Part shown: positions 36,023-45,246 of the stretch, piece by piece
Layout: every line of letters starts with the position of its first letter
Position numbering within the stretch: the stretch's first letter is position 1
Assembly (NCBI RefSeq): GCF_000428065.1
Contig: NZ_ATZF01000001.1
Coordinates: 542,310 to 606,309 of the forward strand
Length of the DNA: 64,000 nt
Direction: 5' to 3'
Source of the DNA: Shimazuella kribbensis DSM 45090
GTDB taxonomy: Bacteria > Bacillota > Bacilli > Thermoactinomycetales > Thermoactinomycetaceae
Translations under genes and position numbers: made by a program
The notes under the pieces: generated by a model
Database searches by the model: none
What the model was told of the DNA's origin: nothing
What the model saw: the letters and a program-made list of their open reading frames with translations, nothing else

Positions 36023-36254
36023 ACAAATCAAAACAAAAATTGAAGAGGCAAAAGATTTACGACGGAGAGCCGAATTAAAATTGGAAAATCTGGAAAAACA
36101 GGAAAGAGATATATTAATGGAGTTGGAGCAGTTAGGTGTAAAACCGGAGCAGTTGCAAGATGAGATAAGCAGGTTGGAACAGGAAGTGAAAGACGGTTTA
36201 GCAGAAGTAGAGCAACTCCTTCCAGAAGGGTTACTTGCAGATGGAAACAATTGA
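35997..36254 (+). CDS. Small coiled-coil protein, SbcC-like arm segment
   Basis: This 85-aa protein is almost entirely one coiled coil with heptad-like Leu/Glu spacing (KQIKTKIEEAKDLRRRAELK) and no cysteines or enzyme motif. It begins within the last 26 bp of the N-terminal ATPase gene at ATG 35997, preceded by GAGGGAGGAAA, and ends inside the start of the C-terminal ATPase gene. By position it corresponds to the returning coiled-coil arm that would follow the zinc hook in a one-piece SbcC. Being in a different frame from both neighbours, it is a separate polypeptide unless frameshifting occurs. Confidence 0.75.
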   Translation: MQQLEEKIKQIKTKIEEAKDLRRRAELKLENLEKQERDILMELEQLGVKPEQLQDEISRLEQEVKDGLAEVEQLLPEGLLADGNN

Positions 36255-36918
36255 GCAGTTTGAACGAATAGATAGCAAGTTGAAAAAAGCACGTGAAGAA
36301 TGGATTCGTCGAAAAACGACCAAAGATTTACTACTCAAAGAGCAACAAGAATTGCAATTACAGAAAGAAAAACTGCACGAGCAGCAAGAACTGTTTGATA
36401 AGGTACGTCTGTTATTTCAGCGATCTGGAGAGTACGCTCGCAAGCAGGCAAAAGTTCAACTGGAAACATTGGTTACCAATGCACTTCAATATGTTTTTGG
36501 CTCTTCTTTTCGATTTGAAATAGATCTTTCACCAGCAGACAAAAATCCAACTGCTGAATTTTATGTTGTTACAGAATGGAATGGAGAAACGATCCGAACT
36601 AAACCGCAGGATGCAAGAGGTGGTGGTGTGGTTGATATTATTTCGCTCGCGCTTCGCATTGCTTTTTTGGAGACGGTGAGACCTCGTTTAGATGGTCCTA
36701 TTTTGTTAGATGAACCAGGAAAACATGTCAGTGAAGACTATATATTACCTATGACTCAATTCTTGCAATCTGTATATGAAACATTTGATCGACAAATTTT
36801 GTTTGTTACCCATAATACTCATTTGACTGAATCTGCTGATCAAGCATTTTTTGTTCGGCTAAATGACGGGAAATCTGAAGTCCATCTAAGTCGTCGCCTT
36901 GACAATGGGATTTCATAA
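36241..36918 (+). CDS. SbcC/Rad50-like ATPase, C-terminal part
   Basis: This 225-aa protein starts with about 65 residues of coiled coil, then has an ABC-ATPase C-lobe. A signature-like DARGGGVVDIISLALRIAF begins near residue 123, Walker B ILLDEPGKHVSED has D157-E158, and the H-loop is LFVTHNTHL. It lacks Walker A, which lies on the N-terminal protein 1.7 kb upstream. ATG 36241 overlaps the small coiled-coil ORF; TTG 36235 is an alternative. The signature reads GGGVVD instead of the usual LSGGE, a notable departure. It completes the nuclease-ATPase set. Confidence 0.82.
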   Translation: METIEQFERIDSKLKKAREEWIRRKTTKDLLLKEQQELQLQKEKLHEQQELFDKVRLLFQRSGEYARKQAKVQLETLVTNALQYVFGSSFRFEIDLSPADKNPTAEFYVVTEWNGETIRTKPQDARGGGVVDIISLALRIAFLETVRPRLDGPILLDEPGKHVSEDYILPMTQFLQSVYETFDRQILFVTHNTHLTESADQAFFVRLNDGKSEVHLSRRLDNGIS

Positions 36919-37306
36919 CGAATACAATTGAGCTGTATCTTTTTATTTTTATCATCCATTTAAGATACATCTGACTGGTTGCATTCTTGTAACGAATCAA
37001 CAAGGTAAACAGGCAGACCGATAAAGTCGGTCTTGTTTTTAAACCCACTTGTGTCTATGAAGTAACTTGTAATGGTCTGTTACAAGATTGGTAATTAAAC
37101 TTCAAAGTTAGGAAAAACATAACTATCATTGCTTTTTGCAGGAAATAGTAGGTCAATTCCTACCAATGTACTTGTAAGTACATGTCCCTTACTAAAGAAA
37201 AGAGTCTTTCTAAATATAATTTGGGAATTCCTCGGTTCTTATAGTAAGTAACCCCATCAGTGATGGTGGCGGTTGATATAAAAGAATAAGGGAGGTGAAC
37301 ACTACA
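36919..37306 (+). other. Interval between the SbcC-like genes and rny
   Basis: No gene is visible. A terminator lies at 37013-37040. The rest is AT-rich leader sequence for rny, ending in AAGGGAGGT at about 37288-37296. Confidence 0.5.
37013..37040 (+). terminator. Terminator of the recA-recX-SbcCD-like cluster
   Basis: AGACCGA (37015-37021) pairs with TCGGTCT (37027-37033), followed by TGTTTTT. Confidence 0.7.
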
Positions 37307-38845
37307 GTGCTAGACACAGGACATATCCTGCTGCTGTTCGCCTCGCTAATCATGGGATTTGCTGGATATTGGCTGCGGAAAAGTATAGCTGAATCTCGTA
37401 TTGGTAGTGCTGAAAAACAAGCTGAGTTAATTCTGGAAAAAGCGAAACAGGATTCTGAGGCAATGAAGAAGGAAAAAATCTTAGAATCACGGGATGAAGT
37501 ATATCAGTTACGGAGCGAAGCAGAACAGGAAATACGTGAACAGCGAAACGAACTCTCTCGGATGGAACGAAGGATTGTTCAAAAAGAAGAGACATTCGAT
37601 GTGAGACAACAAAATCTAGAGAAACGCGAAAGCGAGTTAAATGAACGTGAAAATACTATCTCCATTCGCCTTCAAGAAATAGAGGAGTTAAAAGTAGCTC
37701 AAGTTAAAGAAATGGAAAGGATTTCTGGCCTAGCAACCGAAGAAGCTCGTCAAATCATTATGAAGCGGGTAGAAGACGAGATGAGACATGAGACTGCACA
37801 ATTGATCAAAGAAATGGAGCAACAAGCAATTGAAGAAGGTGATAAAAAAGCAAGAAATATTTTATCCCTTGCCATTCAACGCTGTGCTGCTGATCATGTA
37901 GCAGAAACGACTGTTTCGGTGGTTACCTTACCAAATGATGAAATGAAAGGTCGCATCATTGGTCGAGAAGGTCGTAATATCCGAACACTTGAGACGCTTA
38001 CTGGAATTGATTTGATTATTGATGATACGCCAGAAGCAGTAATCTTATCTGGATTTGACCCAATTCGTCGCGAAGTAGCTCGAGTAGCACTGGAAAAATT
38101 AGTCGCTGATGGTCGAATACACCCAGCGAGAATCGAAGAAATGGTAGAGAAAGCTCGTCGTGATGTAGATGAGAGAATTCGCGAATATGGTGAACAAGCA
38201 ACATTTGAAACTGGGGTTCATGGTCTGCATCCTGATCTGATCAAGATTGTGGGTCGCTTGAAATTCCGTACTAGTTATGGACAAAATGTACTAAAACATT
38301 CCATGGAAGTTTCCTATTTAAGTGGACTATTAGCTGCAGAATTAGGCGAAGATATTCATCTTGCCAAACGGGCTGGATTGCTACATGACGTAGGAAAAGC
38401 TATTGACCATGAAATTGAAGGTTCTCATGTAGAAATTGGTGTAGAGTTAGCGAAAAAATTTCATGAGCATCCGGTTGTGATAAATAGCATTGCCTCACAC
38501 CATGGTGATGTAGAAGCAGAAAGTGTTATTGCAGTTTTAGTCAGAGCTGCGGATGCTTTATCTGCTGCCAGACCTGGAGCAAGAAGAGAAACGCTGGAAG
38601 CATATATCCGTCGTTTGGAAAAATTGGAAGCAATCTGTGAATCTTTTGATGGTGTAGAAAAATCATACGCCATTCAAGCAGGTCGAGAATGTCGAATCAT
38701 TGTTCGTCCTGAAGAAGTAGATGATGCAGAAGCGACTAGACTTGCTAGAGAGATTACAAAGCAAATAGAAAATCAACTAGATTATCCAGGACATATCAAA
38801 GTAACGGTTATTCGAGAAACTCGCTCTGTGGAGTATGCAAAATAA
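37307..38845 (+). CDS. rny: Ribonuclease Y
   Basis: This 512-aa endoribonuclease is membrane-anchored and starts bulk mRNA decay. It has one N-terminal helix ([17 protein letters not shown]), a long coiled coil (residues about 25-185), a KH domain ([20 protein letters not shown]) and an HD domain ([12 protein letters not shown], then [12 protein letters not shown]). The start is GTG 37307, ten bases after GGAGGT; the GTG at 37295 lies in the Shine-Dalgarno sequence itself. RNase Y works with RicA (58489) and relatives in RNA processing. Confidence 0.95.
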   Translation: MLDTGHILLLFASLIMGFAGYWLRKSIAESRIGSAEKQAELILEKAKQDSEAMKKEKILESRDEVYQLRSEAEQEIREQRNELSRMERRIVQKEETFDVRQQNLEKRESELNERENTISIRLQEIEELKVAQVKEMERISGLATEEARQIIMKRVEDEMRHETAQLIKEMEQQAIEEGDKKARNILSLAIQRCAADHVAETTVSVVTLPNDEMKGRIIGREGRNIRTLETLTGIDLIIDDTPEAVILSGFDPIRREVARVALEKLVADGRIHPARIEEMVEKARRDVDERIREYGEQATFETGVHGLHPDLIKIVGRLKFRTSYGQNVLKHSMEVSYLSGLLAAELGEDIHLAKRAGLLHDVGKAIDHEIEGSHVEIGVELAKKFHEHPVVINSIASHHGDVEAESVIAVLVRAADALSAARPGARRETLEAYIRRLEKLEAICESFDGVEKSYAIQAGRECRIIVRPEEVDDAEATRLAREITKQIENQLDYPGHIKVTVIRETRSVEYAK

Positions 38846-38872
38846 AGTGGCCTATGGCCACTTTATTTTTTT
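38844..38872 (+). terminator. Terminator of rny
   Basis: AAAGTGGCC (38844-38852) and GGCCACTTT (38856-38864) are perfect complements, then ATTTTTTT. The left arm overlaps the stop codon. Confidence 0.9.
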
Positions 38873-38931
38873 AAGGAGATAAGCAAGATTGGAAAATAGA
38901 TTATATCAATAGAAAGAAGGAACTTAAATTC

Positions 38932-39729
38932 ATGAGATTATTAATGATAGGAGATATTGTAGGGCTTACAGGTCAACAAACGCTCCGTACCTATCTTTCT
39001 CAACTAAAGCAGACCTATCAACCAGACGTAGTAGTTGTAAATGGTGAGAACGCTGCGCTAAGCGGAAGAGGGATAACGAAAGAAATTTATCGGGATTTTC
39101 GTGGATGGGGAGTAGACTGTGTAACAATGGGCAATCACACTTGGGGACAATCGGAAATTTTTGATTTTATTGATGATGAAGAGCGAATCATACGGCCTGC
39201 CAATTATCCAGAAGGTACACCAGGTAAAGGTTATACCACTATTTCTACTTCTAAAGGAAAAGTAGTTATCATAAATGTAATAGGTAGAACTTATGCTGCA
39301 AATTCTTTTGATTGTCCGTTTCGTACAGTAGATAATATTTTAAAACGGATAGCTGGGAATGCGCATATTTTGGTAGATATTCACGCAGAGACTACTTCTG
39401 AGAAACAAGCACTTGCATGGTATTTAGATGGTCGGGTCTCAGCAGTGATTGGTACGCATACACATGTACAGACAGCAGATGAAAGAATCTTACCTAAAGG
39501 GACCGGTTATCTCACAGATATTGGCATGACTGGTCCATACAATGGTGTTATTGGAATGGAGGTTGAAGCAGTTATAAGAAGATTTATTACACAACTCCCA
39601 GTTCGATTTGAAGTTTCCAAAGAAGGTTTTATGCTGCAAGGAGTTTTATTTGATTTTGAACCAACCACGAAACGAACTACGAAGATAAAACGAATTCGTA
39701 TTGATAATGACAATCCTTGGTTAAATTGA
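38932..39729 (+). CDS. ymdB: YmdB, metallophosphoesterase
   Basis: This 265-aa phosphodiesterase has MIGDIVGLTG, VVNGENAALSGRG, TMGNHTWG, LVDIHAETTSEK and GTHTHVQTAD, the full metal-site set of the YmdB (TIGR00282) family. In B. subtilis YmdB controls biofilm and motility choice and acts on 2',3'-cyclic nucleotides. ATG 38932 follows AGAAGGAA. It follows rny as in Bacillus, but across a terminator. Confidence 0.93.
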   Translation: MRLLMIGDIVGLTGQQTLRTYLSQLKQTYQPDVVVVNGENAALSGRGITKEIYRDFRGWGVDCVTMGNHTWGQSEIFDFIDDEERIIRPANYPEGTPGKGYTTISTSKGKVVIINVIGRTYAANSFDCPFRTVDNILKRIAGNAHILVDIHAETTSEKQALAWYLDGRVSAVIGTHTHVQTADERILPKGTGYLTDIGMTGPYNGVIGMEVEAVIRRFITQLPVRFEVSKEGFMLQGVLFDFEPTTKRTTKIKRIRIDNDNPWLN

Positions 39730-39772
39730 AATAATTTTATTCGGATTATTTCGGTTCTGTCTACTTTTTTAA

Positions 39773-39801
39773 GAAGGAATTTTTACACTTTAGTCGAATA
39801 T
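39773..39801 (+). promoter_or_regulatory. Sigma-H promoter of spoVS
   Basis: GAAGGAATT (39773-39781) fits RnAGGAwww and GTCGAATAT (39793-39801) fits RnnGAATww, with an 11-bp spacer. It lies 42 bp before the spoVS ATG. spoVS is a known sigma-H target in B. subtilis. Confidence 0.7.
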
Positions 39802-39842
39802 GATAGGAGTGGACTTACTCCAACCATCGAGGAGGTACATTC

Positions 39843-40103
39843 ATGGAAGTATTAAAAGTTTCAGCAAAATCGAATCCCAATTCCGTCGCAGGTGCACTTG
39901 CTGGTGTTTTGCGTGAGAGAGGTCAAGCCGAAATGCAAGCTATCGGCGCAGGTGCACTAAACCAAGCTGTTAAAGCGGTTGCAATCGCACGAGGATTTGT
40001 TGCTCCAAGTGGAATTGATCTCATCTGCATCCCTGCCTTTACCGACATAGTCATCGATGGTGAAGAACGCACGGCGATTAAATTAATTGTGGAACCTCGA
40101 TAG
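39843..40103 (+). CDS. spoVS: Stage V sporulation protein S
   Basis: This 86-aa protein, MEVLKVSAKSNPNSVAGALA onward, is SpoVS, an Alba-like nucleic-acid-binding protein. It is needed for coat assembly and dehydration of the spore core and affects the timing of septation. Sequence and length match the very conserved family. ATG 39843 has GAGGAGG nearby. It has a sigma-H promoter and its own terminator. Confidence 0.97.
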   Translation: MEVLKVSAKSNPNSVAGALAGVLRERGQAEMQAIGAGALNQAVKAVAIARGFVAPSGIDLICIPAFTDIVIDGEERTAIKLIVEPR

Positions 40104-40110
40104 AACGTCT

Positions 40111-40140
40111 AAACCTGTTATGTAAAATAACAGGTTTTTT
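40111..40140 (+). terminator. Terminator of spoVS
   Basis: AAACCTGTTA (40111-40120) pairs exactly with TAACAGGTTT (40128-40137), then TTT. Confidence 0.9.
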
Positions 40141-40164
40141 CTTTATTTATGGGGGGTGTATTTC

Positions 40165-41130
40165 TTGTACTGGATAGATAATCATTGTGATGTTCTCTAT
40201 CAAATGTGGAAACGAGGAAGGGATGATAATTTTTCTGAAAGTAAACGAAAGCAAAAGAATTTATTCCTAATGGATGATTCTCCTTTTGATGCTTCCTATG
40301 CTGCATTAAAACATAGTAATGCATTACTTCAAAATTTTGCTATCTTTGTTCCTGACCATATCCCCCAAACTGGAAAATTAGGAGTTACTCTCAAACAAAT
40401 AGATTTGTTTTACCAAAATATTGAACCCTATGTCTGTTTATTTCAAAATAGGAATAACAATGAATTAGGAACAGAGAAAATTTACTCTGTTCTTTCTTTA
40501 GAAGGTGCAGACGCACTGGGCAATGATTTGTCCATACTTCGCTTACTCTATCGGCTGGGAGTTAGGCAAGTTGGTTTAACATGGAATTATGCGAATGCCC
40601 TTGCAGATGGGTGTAAAGAGAAACGTAATGGCGGTTTAACTAACTTTGGTAGAGAATGTGTGAAAGAAATGGTTCGTCTGGGGATGATTGTTGATGTGTC
40701 TCATTTATCAGAGCGAGGATTTTGGGATGTTGTTTCCATTCCTAATATTCTCGTAATGGCTTCTCATTCTAATTGCTTAAAGTATTGTAATCATCCTAGG
40801 AATTTAACAGATGATCAAATCCGAGCCATTATTTCGTTAGATGGTTTGATTGGAATCACCTATGTTCCGCAATTTGTTGTTAAATCCTACCAAAGTGCTA
40901 CTCCAAATCACCTCCTTCCGCATATTGAGCATATCCAATATTTAGGTGGTGAAAATCATATCGCCTTTGGGTCCGATTTTGATGGAATGGTAAATAAGTT
41001 AACTGGCTTGAGTAGTGCAATGGATATACCAGCTTTTTATAAAACTTTAATGAGTTACTTTCCTAGCAATTTGGTAAACAAGTGGAGTTACTTGAATGCA
41101 TACTATTTTTATAAAAATTCAATAAGATAA
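40165..41130 (+). CDS. Membrane dipeptidase (M19 family)
   Basis: This 321-aa zinc dipeptidase of the renal dipeptidase family has its metal ligands visible: DNHCD near the start, SLEGADAL (bridging Glu), VDVSHLS, MASHSN and FGSDFDG. The start is TTG 40165, about eight bases after GGGGGGT; GTG 40156 overlaps that site. M19 enzymes in spore-formers cleave dipeptides including D-amino-acid products of wall turnover. The gene lies between spoVS and korAB, as in several Bacillales. Confidence 0.9.
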   Translation: MYWIDNHCDVLYQMWKRGRDDNFSESKRKQKNLFLMDDSPFDASYAALKHSNALLQNFAIFVPDHIPQTGKLGVTLKQIDLFYQNIEPYVCLFQNRNNNELGTEKIYSVLSLEGADALGNDLSILRLLYRLGVRQVGLTWNYANALADGCKEKRNGGLTNFGRECVKEMVRLGMIVDVSHLSERGFWDVVSIPNILVMASHSNCLKYCNHPRNLTDDQIRAIISLDGLIGITYVPQFVVKSYQSATPNHLLPHIEHIQYLGGENHIAFGSDFDGMVNKLTGLSSAMDIPAFYKTLMSYFPSNLVNKWSYLNAYYFYKNSIR

Positions 41131-41224
41131 GATTGCTTATTGCATTTTCTATCGCACAGGAATAGAATGAGAAAAGGCAATAGATAGTACTTTATAATAA
41201 AAAGATGAATATTTTTTTGATGCA

Positions 41225-41247
41225 CATCTGGGGGACCCCTCCAGATG
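41225..41247 (+). promoter_or_regulatory. Hairpin in the korA leader
   Basis: CATCTGG (41225-41231) pairs with CCAGATG (41241-41247) around a G/C-rich loop. It is unusually GC-rich for this region, has no T-run, and lies 35 bp before the korA start. A TATAAT is at 41193-41198. Confidence 0.4.
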
Positions 41248-41282
41248 ATTGTTTGGCGTGAAGTATTAAAGGAGATGAGTTC

Positions 41283-43043
41283 ATGATTAACCAGCTTTCC
41301 TGGAAAGTAGGCGGACAGCAGGGAGAGGGGATTGATAGCGCTGGAGAAACTTTAGCTACAGTGCTCAATCGCCAAGGCTACTTTCTTTTTGGGTATCGTC
41401 ATTTTTCTTCCCGTATTAAAGGCGGCCACTCCAATACGAAAATTCGTATCAGCACAGAATCAACCAGTTCTATTTCAGATGACCTAGATATTCTTGTTGC
41501 ATTTGATCAAGAGACAATTGATCTAAACGCTTATGAACTAATTGACGGTGGTGTTATTTTAGCTGACGCAAAATTTAATCCTACTGTTCCAGAAGGCATC
41601 AAGGCACATTTGATTGCAGTGCCATTAACAAAGATAGCTGAAGAAGTTGGTATGGCTCAAATGAAAAATATGGTAGCTGTTGGTGCATCTGTAGCGCTAC
41701 TAGGGATTTCGGTTGAATCATTCCGTGAAGTGTTGACTGATCGATTTGCGAAAAAAGGGCAACAAGTGATTGACAAAAACATGGACGCAATCACAAGAGG
41801 TATTGAATTTGTTAAAACAGAAATCTCCAATCTTTCTGTCAAAGATTTCACATTAGCACCATCTGATGGAAAGAAACGTTTATATATGATTGGGAACGAT
41901 GCTATCGCTTTTGGCGCAGTTGCAGGTGGAGCCCGCCTCATGGCAGCTTATCCGATCACACCATCATCTGAAATCATGGAGTACTTGATTCGTCGTTTGC
42001 CTGAATTCGGTGGAACAGTAGTTCAGACAGAAGATGAAATTGCAGCCATTACCATGACCATCGGAGCAAACTATGGTGGAGTGCGTACACTAACGGCTTC
42101 TGCAGGGCCAGGACTTTCCTTGATGACTGAAGCTATTGGGCTTGCTGGTATGACAGAGCAACCTTGTGTAATTGTGGATACTCAACGTGGTGGTCCAAGT
42201 ACAGGCTTGCCAACCAAACAAGAACAAAGTGATATTCTTGCTATGCTCTATAGCACACATGGCGAGATTCCAAAGATTGTCATTGCTCCAAGTTCTGTCG
42301 AAGAGTGTTTCTATGATACCATTGAAGCATTTAACCTTGCAGAAGAGTACCAATGTCCTGTTATTATTGTGACAGACTTAGCGTTGTCTCTTGGTAAACA
42401 GACAGTAGAACCACTTGATTACAATAAAATTGAAATTCGCCGTGGTAAGTTAGTTACGGACGAAGAAGAATTACCAGAGTTAGAAAACTCAGAGTTATTC
42501 CCTCGTTATGGATTCAGCGAAGATGGAATTTCACGTCGTGTTCTACCAGGAAAAAAACATGGACTTCATCATGTTACTGGAGTAGAGCACAATGAAACGG
42601 GGCGTCCATTTGAAGGTGCTGTCAATCGTAAGCGTATGATGGATAAACGTCTAGCGAAGTTGAATAATCTTGCTTTCCCAAATCCAATCCATGCAGATAC
42701 TCGTCATGAAGACGCAGATATTTTAATTGTTGGGGTTAACTCAACATATGGAACAATACAAGAGGCAATGGGTCGATTAGAAGCAGATGGTTTGAAGGTA
42801 AATCATGCACATGTTCGCCAATTGATGCCTTTTCCAACAGAGCAATTAAAAGAACAAATGGAGAAAGCCAAAAAAGTAATTGTTGTAGAAAACAATGCAA
42901 CTGGACAACTGACCTCACTCATTAAAATGAATGTAGGGATGGCTGAAAAATTGGTTCATGTAGGCAAATACGATGGAAACCCATTCTTGCCTATGGAAAT
43001 TTATAACGAGTGTAAGGAGCTGTTGGTTCATGGCAACGTTTAA
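41283..43043 (+). CDS. korA: 2-oxoacid:ferredoxin oxidoreductase, alpha (gamma-alpha fused) subunit
   Basis: This 586-aa protein has an N-terminal gamma domain (residues 1-185, GGQQGEGIDSAGETLATVL) fused to the pyrimidine-binding alpha domain (MAAYPITPSSEIMEYL, then QTEDEIAAITMTIGAN). A C-terminal transketolase-like domain follows (VKVIVVENNATGQL-type segment). It oxidatively decarboxylates 2-oxoglutarate or another 2-oxoacid to acyl-CoA with ferredoxin reduction. ATG 41283 follows AGGAGATGAG. It overlaps korB by 14 bp. Which 2-oxoacid is used is not certain from sequence. Confidence 0.92.
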   Translation: MINQLSWKVGGQQGEGIDSAGETLATVLNRQGYFLFGYRHFSSRIKGGHSNTKIRISTESTSSISDDLDILVAFDQETIDLNAYELIDGGVILADAKFNPTVPEGIKAHLIAVPLTKIAEEVGMAQMKNMVAVGASVALLGISVESFREVLTDRFAKKGQQVIDKNMDAITRGIEFVKTEISNLSVKDFTLAPSDGKKRLYMIGNDAIAFGAVAGGARLMAAYPITPSSEIMEYLIRRLPEFGGTVVQTEDEIAAITMTIGANYGGVRTLTASAGPGLSLMTEAIGLAGMTEQPCVIVDTQRGGPSTGLPTKQEQSDILAMLYSTHGEIPKIVIAPSSVEECFYDTIEAFNLAEEYQCPVIIVTDLALSLGKQTVEPLDYNKIEIRRGKLVTDEEELPELENSELFPRYGFSEDGISRRVLPGKKHGLHHVTGVEHNETGRPFEGAVNRKRMMDKRLAKLNNLAFPNPIHADTRHEDADILIVGVNSTYGTIQEAMGRLEADGLKVNHAHVRQLMPFPTEQLKEQMEKAKKVIVVENNATGQLTSLIKMNVGMAEKLVHVGKYDGNPFLPMEIYNECKELLVHGNV

Positions 43044-43896
43044 AGAATTCCGCAACAAAGTGAAACCTAACTGGTGTCCTGGTTGTGGTGACTTTACGGT
43101 TTTGGCCTCTATGCAACGTGCATTTGCAAACTTGGGTAAAGAACCAGAAGAAGTTGCTATTGTATCCGGTATTGGTTGTTCAGGTCGTATTGCAGGATAT
43201 GTTAATTCCTATGGTTTTCATGGTGTCCATGGTCGTTCTCTTCCTATTGCCCAAGGATTAAAACTCGCAAATCGTGATCTAACGGTTGTGGCATCTGGTG
43301 GAGATGGTGACGGATTTGCAATCGGTATGGGTCATACTGTTCATTCCATCCGTCGTAATGTTGATATTACTTACATTGTAATGGATAATCAAATTTATGG
43401 ATTAACCAAAGGTCAAACTTCTCCACGTTCGGAAATGGGTTTTAAAACAAAAAGTACACCAAATGGTTCTATTGAGGCTGCGATTTCGCCAATGGAAATG
43501 GCTCTTACTGTAGGTGCTGGTTTTGTTGCTCAGACTGTTTCTAGTGATTTGAAAGGTATGACTGCTGTTATCGAAGCAGGCATCAAACACAAAGGATTTT
43601 CTTTGATCAATGTTTATAGTCCATGTGTGACTTATAACAAAATCAACACATATGATTGGTTTAAACAAAACCTTACGAGCCTAGATGATATTGAAGGTTA
43701 TGATCCATCTAATCGCGGTAAAGCGATGCAAACATTAATGGAACATAATGGTCTTGTTACTGGTATTATCTATCAAAATACCGAAAGACCTTCTTACGAA
43801 GACTTAATCAAAGGTTACAAAGAAGAAGCACTTGTCAAACAAGATATCAACTTAACTGAAGAGCAATTTGACCGTTTGATTGGTGAATTTGCATAA
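43030..43896 (+). CDS. korB: 2-oxoacid:ferredoxin oxidoreductase, beta subunit
   Basis: This 288-aa TPP-binding subunit has the cluster-binding start PNWCPGCGDF, a further Cys in GIGCSGRI, and the TPP motif GGDGDGFAIGMGHT followed by DNQIYGLTKGQTSP. A fourth conserved Cys lies in NVYSPCVTYN. It pairs with the fused alpha subunit to carry TPP and one [4Fe-4S] cluster. ATG 43030 lies inside the end of korA, so translation is coupled. Confidence 0.94.
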   Translation: MATFKEFRNKVKPNWCPGCGDFTVLASMQRAFANLGKEPEEVAIVSGIGCSGRIAGYVNSYGFHGVHGRSLPIAQGLKLANRDLTVVASGGDGDGFAIGMGHTVHSIRRNVDITYIVMDNQIYGLTKGQTSPRSEMGFKTKSTPNGSIEAAISPMEMALTVGAGFVAQTVSSDLKGMTAVIEAGIKHKGFSLINVYSPCVTYNKINTYDWFKQNLTSLDDIEGYDPSNRGKAMQTLMEHNGLVTGIIYQNTERPSYEDLIKGYKEEALVKQDINLTEEQFDRLIGEFA

Positions 43897-43904
43897 ATTT
43901 TTTT

Positions 43905-43936
43905 GAGAGCTGGTATTATACCAGTTCTCTTTTTTA
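43905..43936 (+). terminator. Terminator of korAB
   Basis: GAGAGCTGGTA pairs with TACCAGTTCTC (one G-T), then TTTTTT. Confidence 0.8.
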
Positions 43937-44160
43937 TTTGTCGCATAAGGATGCTTTATACAGGTCATAGTAGAAAGATGATATCCTTAGTTGAATAAGA
44001 GGTGTTTTCGACGATGCAGTTCGATGGAGAAATGGAGATTACTAGGGCAACTCATTTTTATCAGCAAACCATTATTAACAGAATAATAATAAAATACCAT
44101 ATTATTTGTATAGAGAGAATGTTTGTGCTAGAATGAGGAACAAAAAGAAAGGTGAAACAT

Positions 44161-45246
44161 ATGTTCCGGACCTATCAATTCCGTCTCTATCCTACAAAAA
44201 AGCAACAAGAGAAAATCCACTTCACGTTAGAAAGATGTCGTTTGCTTTATAATCGTCTACTACAGGAACGAATCTGCGCTTACCAAGGTGAACAAAAAAA
44301 CCTTACCTATTACGAACAGAAAAAAACCTTACCAGACCGAAAAAAAGCTATCCCAGAGTTAAAACAAGTTTATTCCCAAGTGTTACAACAGGTAGTCGAG
44401 AAATTGGATAAAACCTATCGTGCTTTCTTCCAAAGGGTACAGAACAAGCAAAAAGGAGGATTTCCTCGATACAAAGGAGAGAATCGGTATCGAAGTTTTA
44501 CCTATCCACAAAGTGGATATACTTTGGAGGGGAAATGCCTACAGTTATCCAAAATTGGTTCGATTCGTATCCGGATGCATCGCGGGATAAAGGGAGTTAT
44601 CAAAATCTGTACCATTATGCAAAAAAATGGGAAATACTATACTTGTTTTTCTTGTCAAGTGAAGCCAGCATCTCAACCCAAAACAGGAAAACAGGTGGGG
44701 ATCGATCTGGGTGTAAAACACCTTGCTGTTACCTCAGATGAACAGTTTTTTTCAGCACCGAAACATCTAAGAAAATCGGAATCCCATATCAAACGACTAC
44801 AACGATCTATTTTCAAAAAGAAAAAGGGCTCCAAACGAAGAAAGAAAGTAGTGAAGGTTCTAGCTCGAACCCATGAGAAAATAGCAAATAGACGGAAGGA
44901 TTATGCTCATAAATTAAGCTGTTTGCTTGTCCAAGCATATGATTTCATCGCTTTTGAAGACCTTTCCATTTCAAATATGGTAAAAAACCATCAGATTGCC
45001 AAAAATATCGTTGATGCCGGATGGGGACAACTCGTACAATACACGACTTACAAGGCTGAGAGTGCTGGTAAGCGGGTGGTACTTGTAGATCCCTATCAAA
45101 CCAGTCAACGCTGCTCTTGCTGTGGAGAGATCGTGAAAAAAACACTTGCTGAAAGGGTGCATCGATGTATTTGTGGATATGAACAAGACCGAGATATCAA
45201 TGCCGCTATCAATATCTTGCACCTAGCTCAACAAGTAGCATCCTAA
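44161..45246 (+). CDS. TnpB, RNA-guided nuclease
   Basis: This 361-aa IS1341-type TnpB has an N-terminal OrfB HTH-like region (FRTYQFRLYPTKKQQEKIHF). The RuvC catalytic residues are D182 (VGIDLGVKH), E266 (IAFEDLSIS) and D345 (DRDINAAIN). A zinc finger between them reads CSCCG ... CICG. All active-site residues are present, so it is probably active. TnpB uses an omega-RNA from its own 3' end to cut DNA beside a target-adjacent motif. The start at ATG 44161 follows AAAGGTG; ATG 44158 and 44152 are too close. No TnpA gene is nearby. Confidence 0.92.
   Translation: MFRTYQFRLYPTKKQQEKIHFTLERCRLLYNRLLQERICAYQGEQKNLTYYEQKKTLPDRKKAIPELKQVYSQVLQQVVEKLDKTYRAFFQRVQNKQKGGFPRYKGENRYRSFTYPQSGYTLEGKCLQLSKIGSIRIRMHRGIKGVIKICTIMQKNGKYYTCFSCQVKPASQPKTGKQVGIDLGVKHLAVTSDEQFFSAPKHLRKSESHIKRLQRSIFKKKKGSKRRKKVVKVLARTHEKIANRRKDYAHKLSCLLVQAYDFIAFEDLSISNMVKNHQIAKNIVDAGWGQLVQYTTYKAESAGKRVVLVDPYQTSQRCSCCGEIVKKTLAERVHRCICGYEQDRDINAAINILHLAQQVAS

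Noticed and set aside
35997..36254. Middle SbcC-like ORF as a sequencing-error fragment
   Set aside because: It has its own strong ribosome binding site and a normal start and stop, and both junctions would need separate errors. A natural split is more likely, though not proven.
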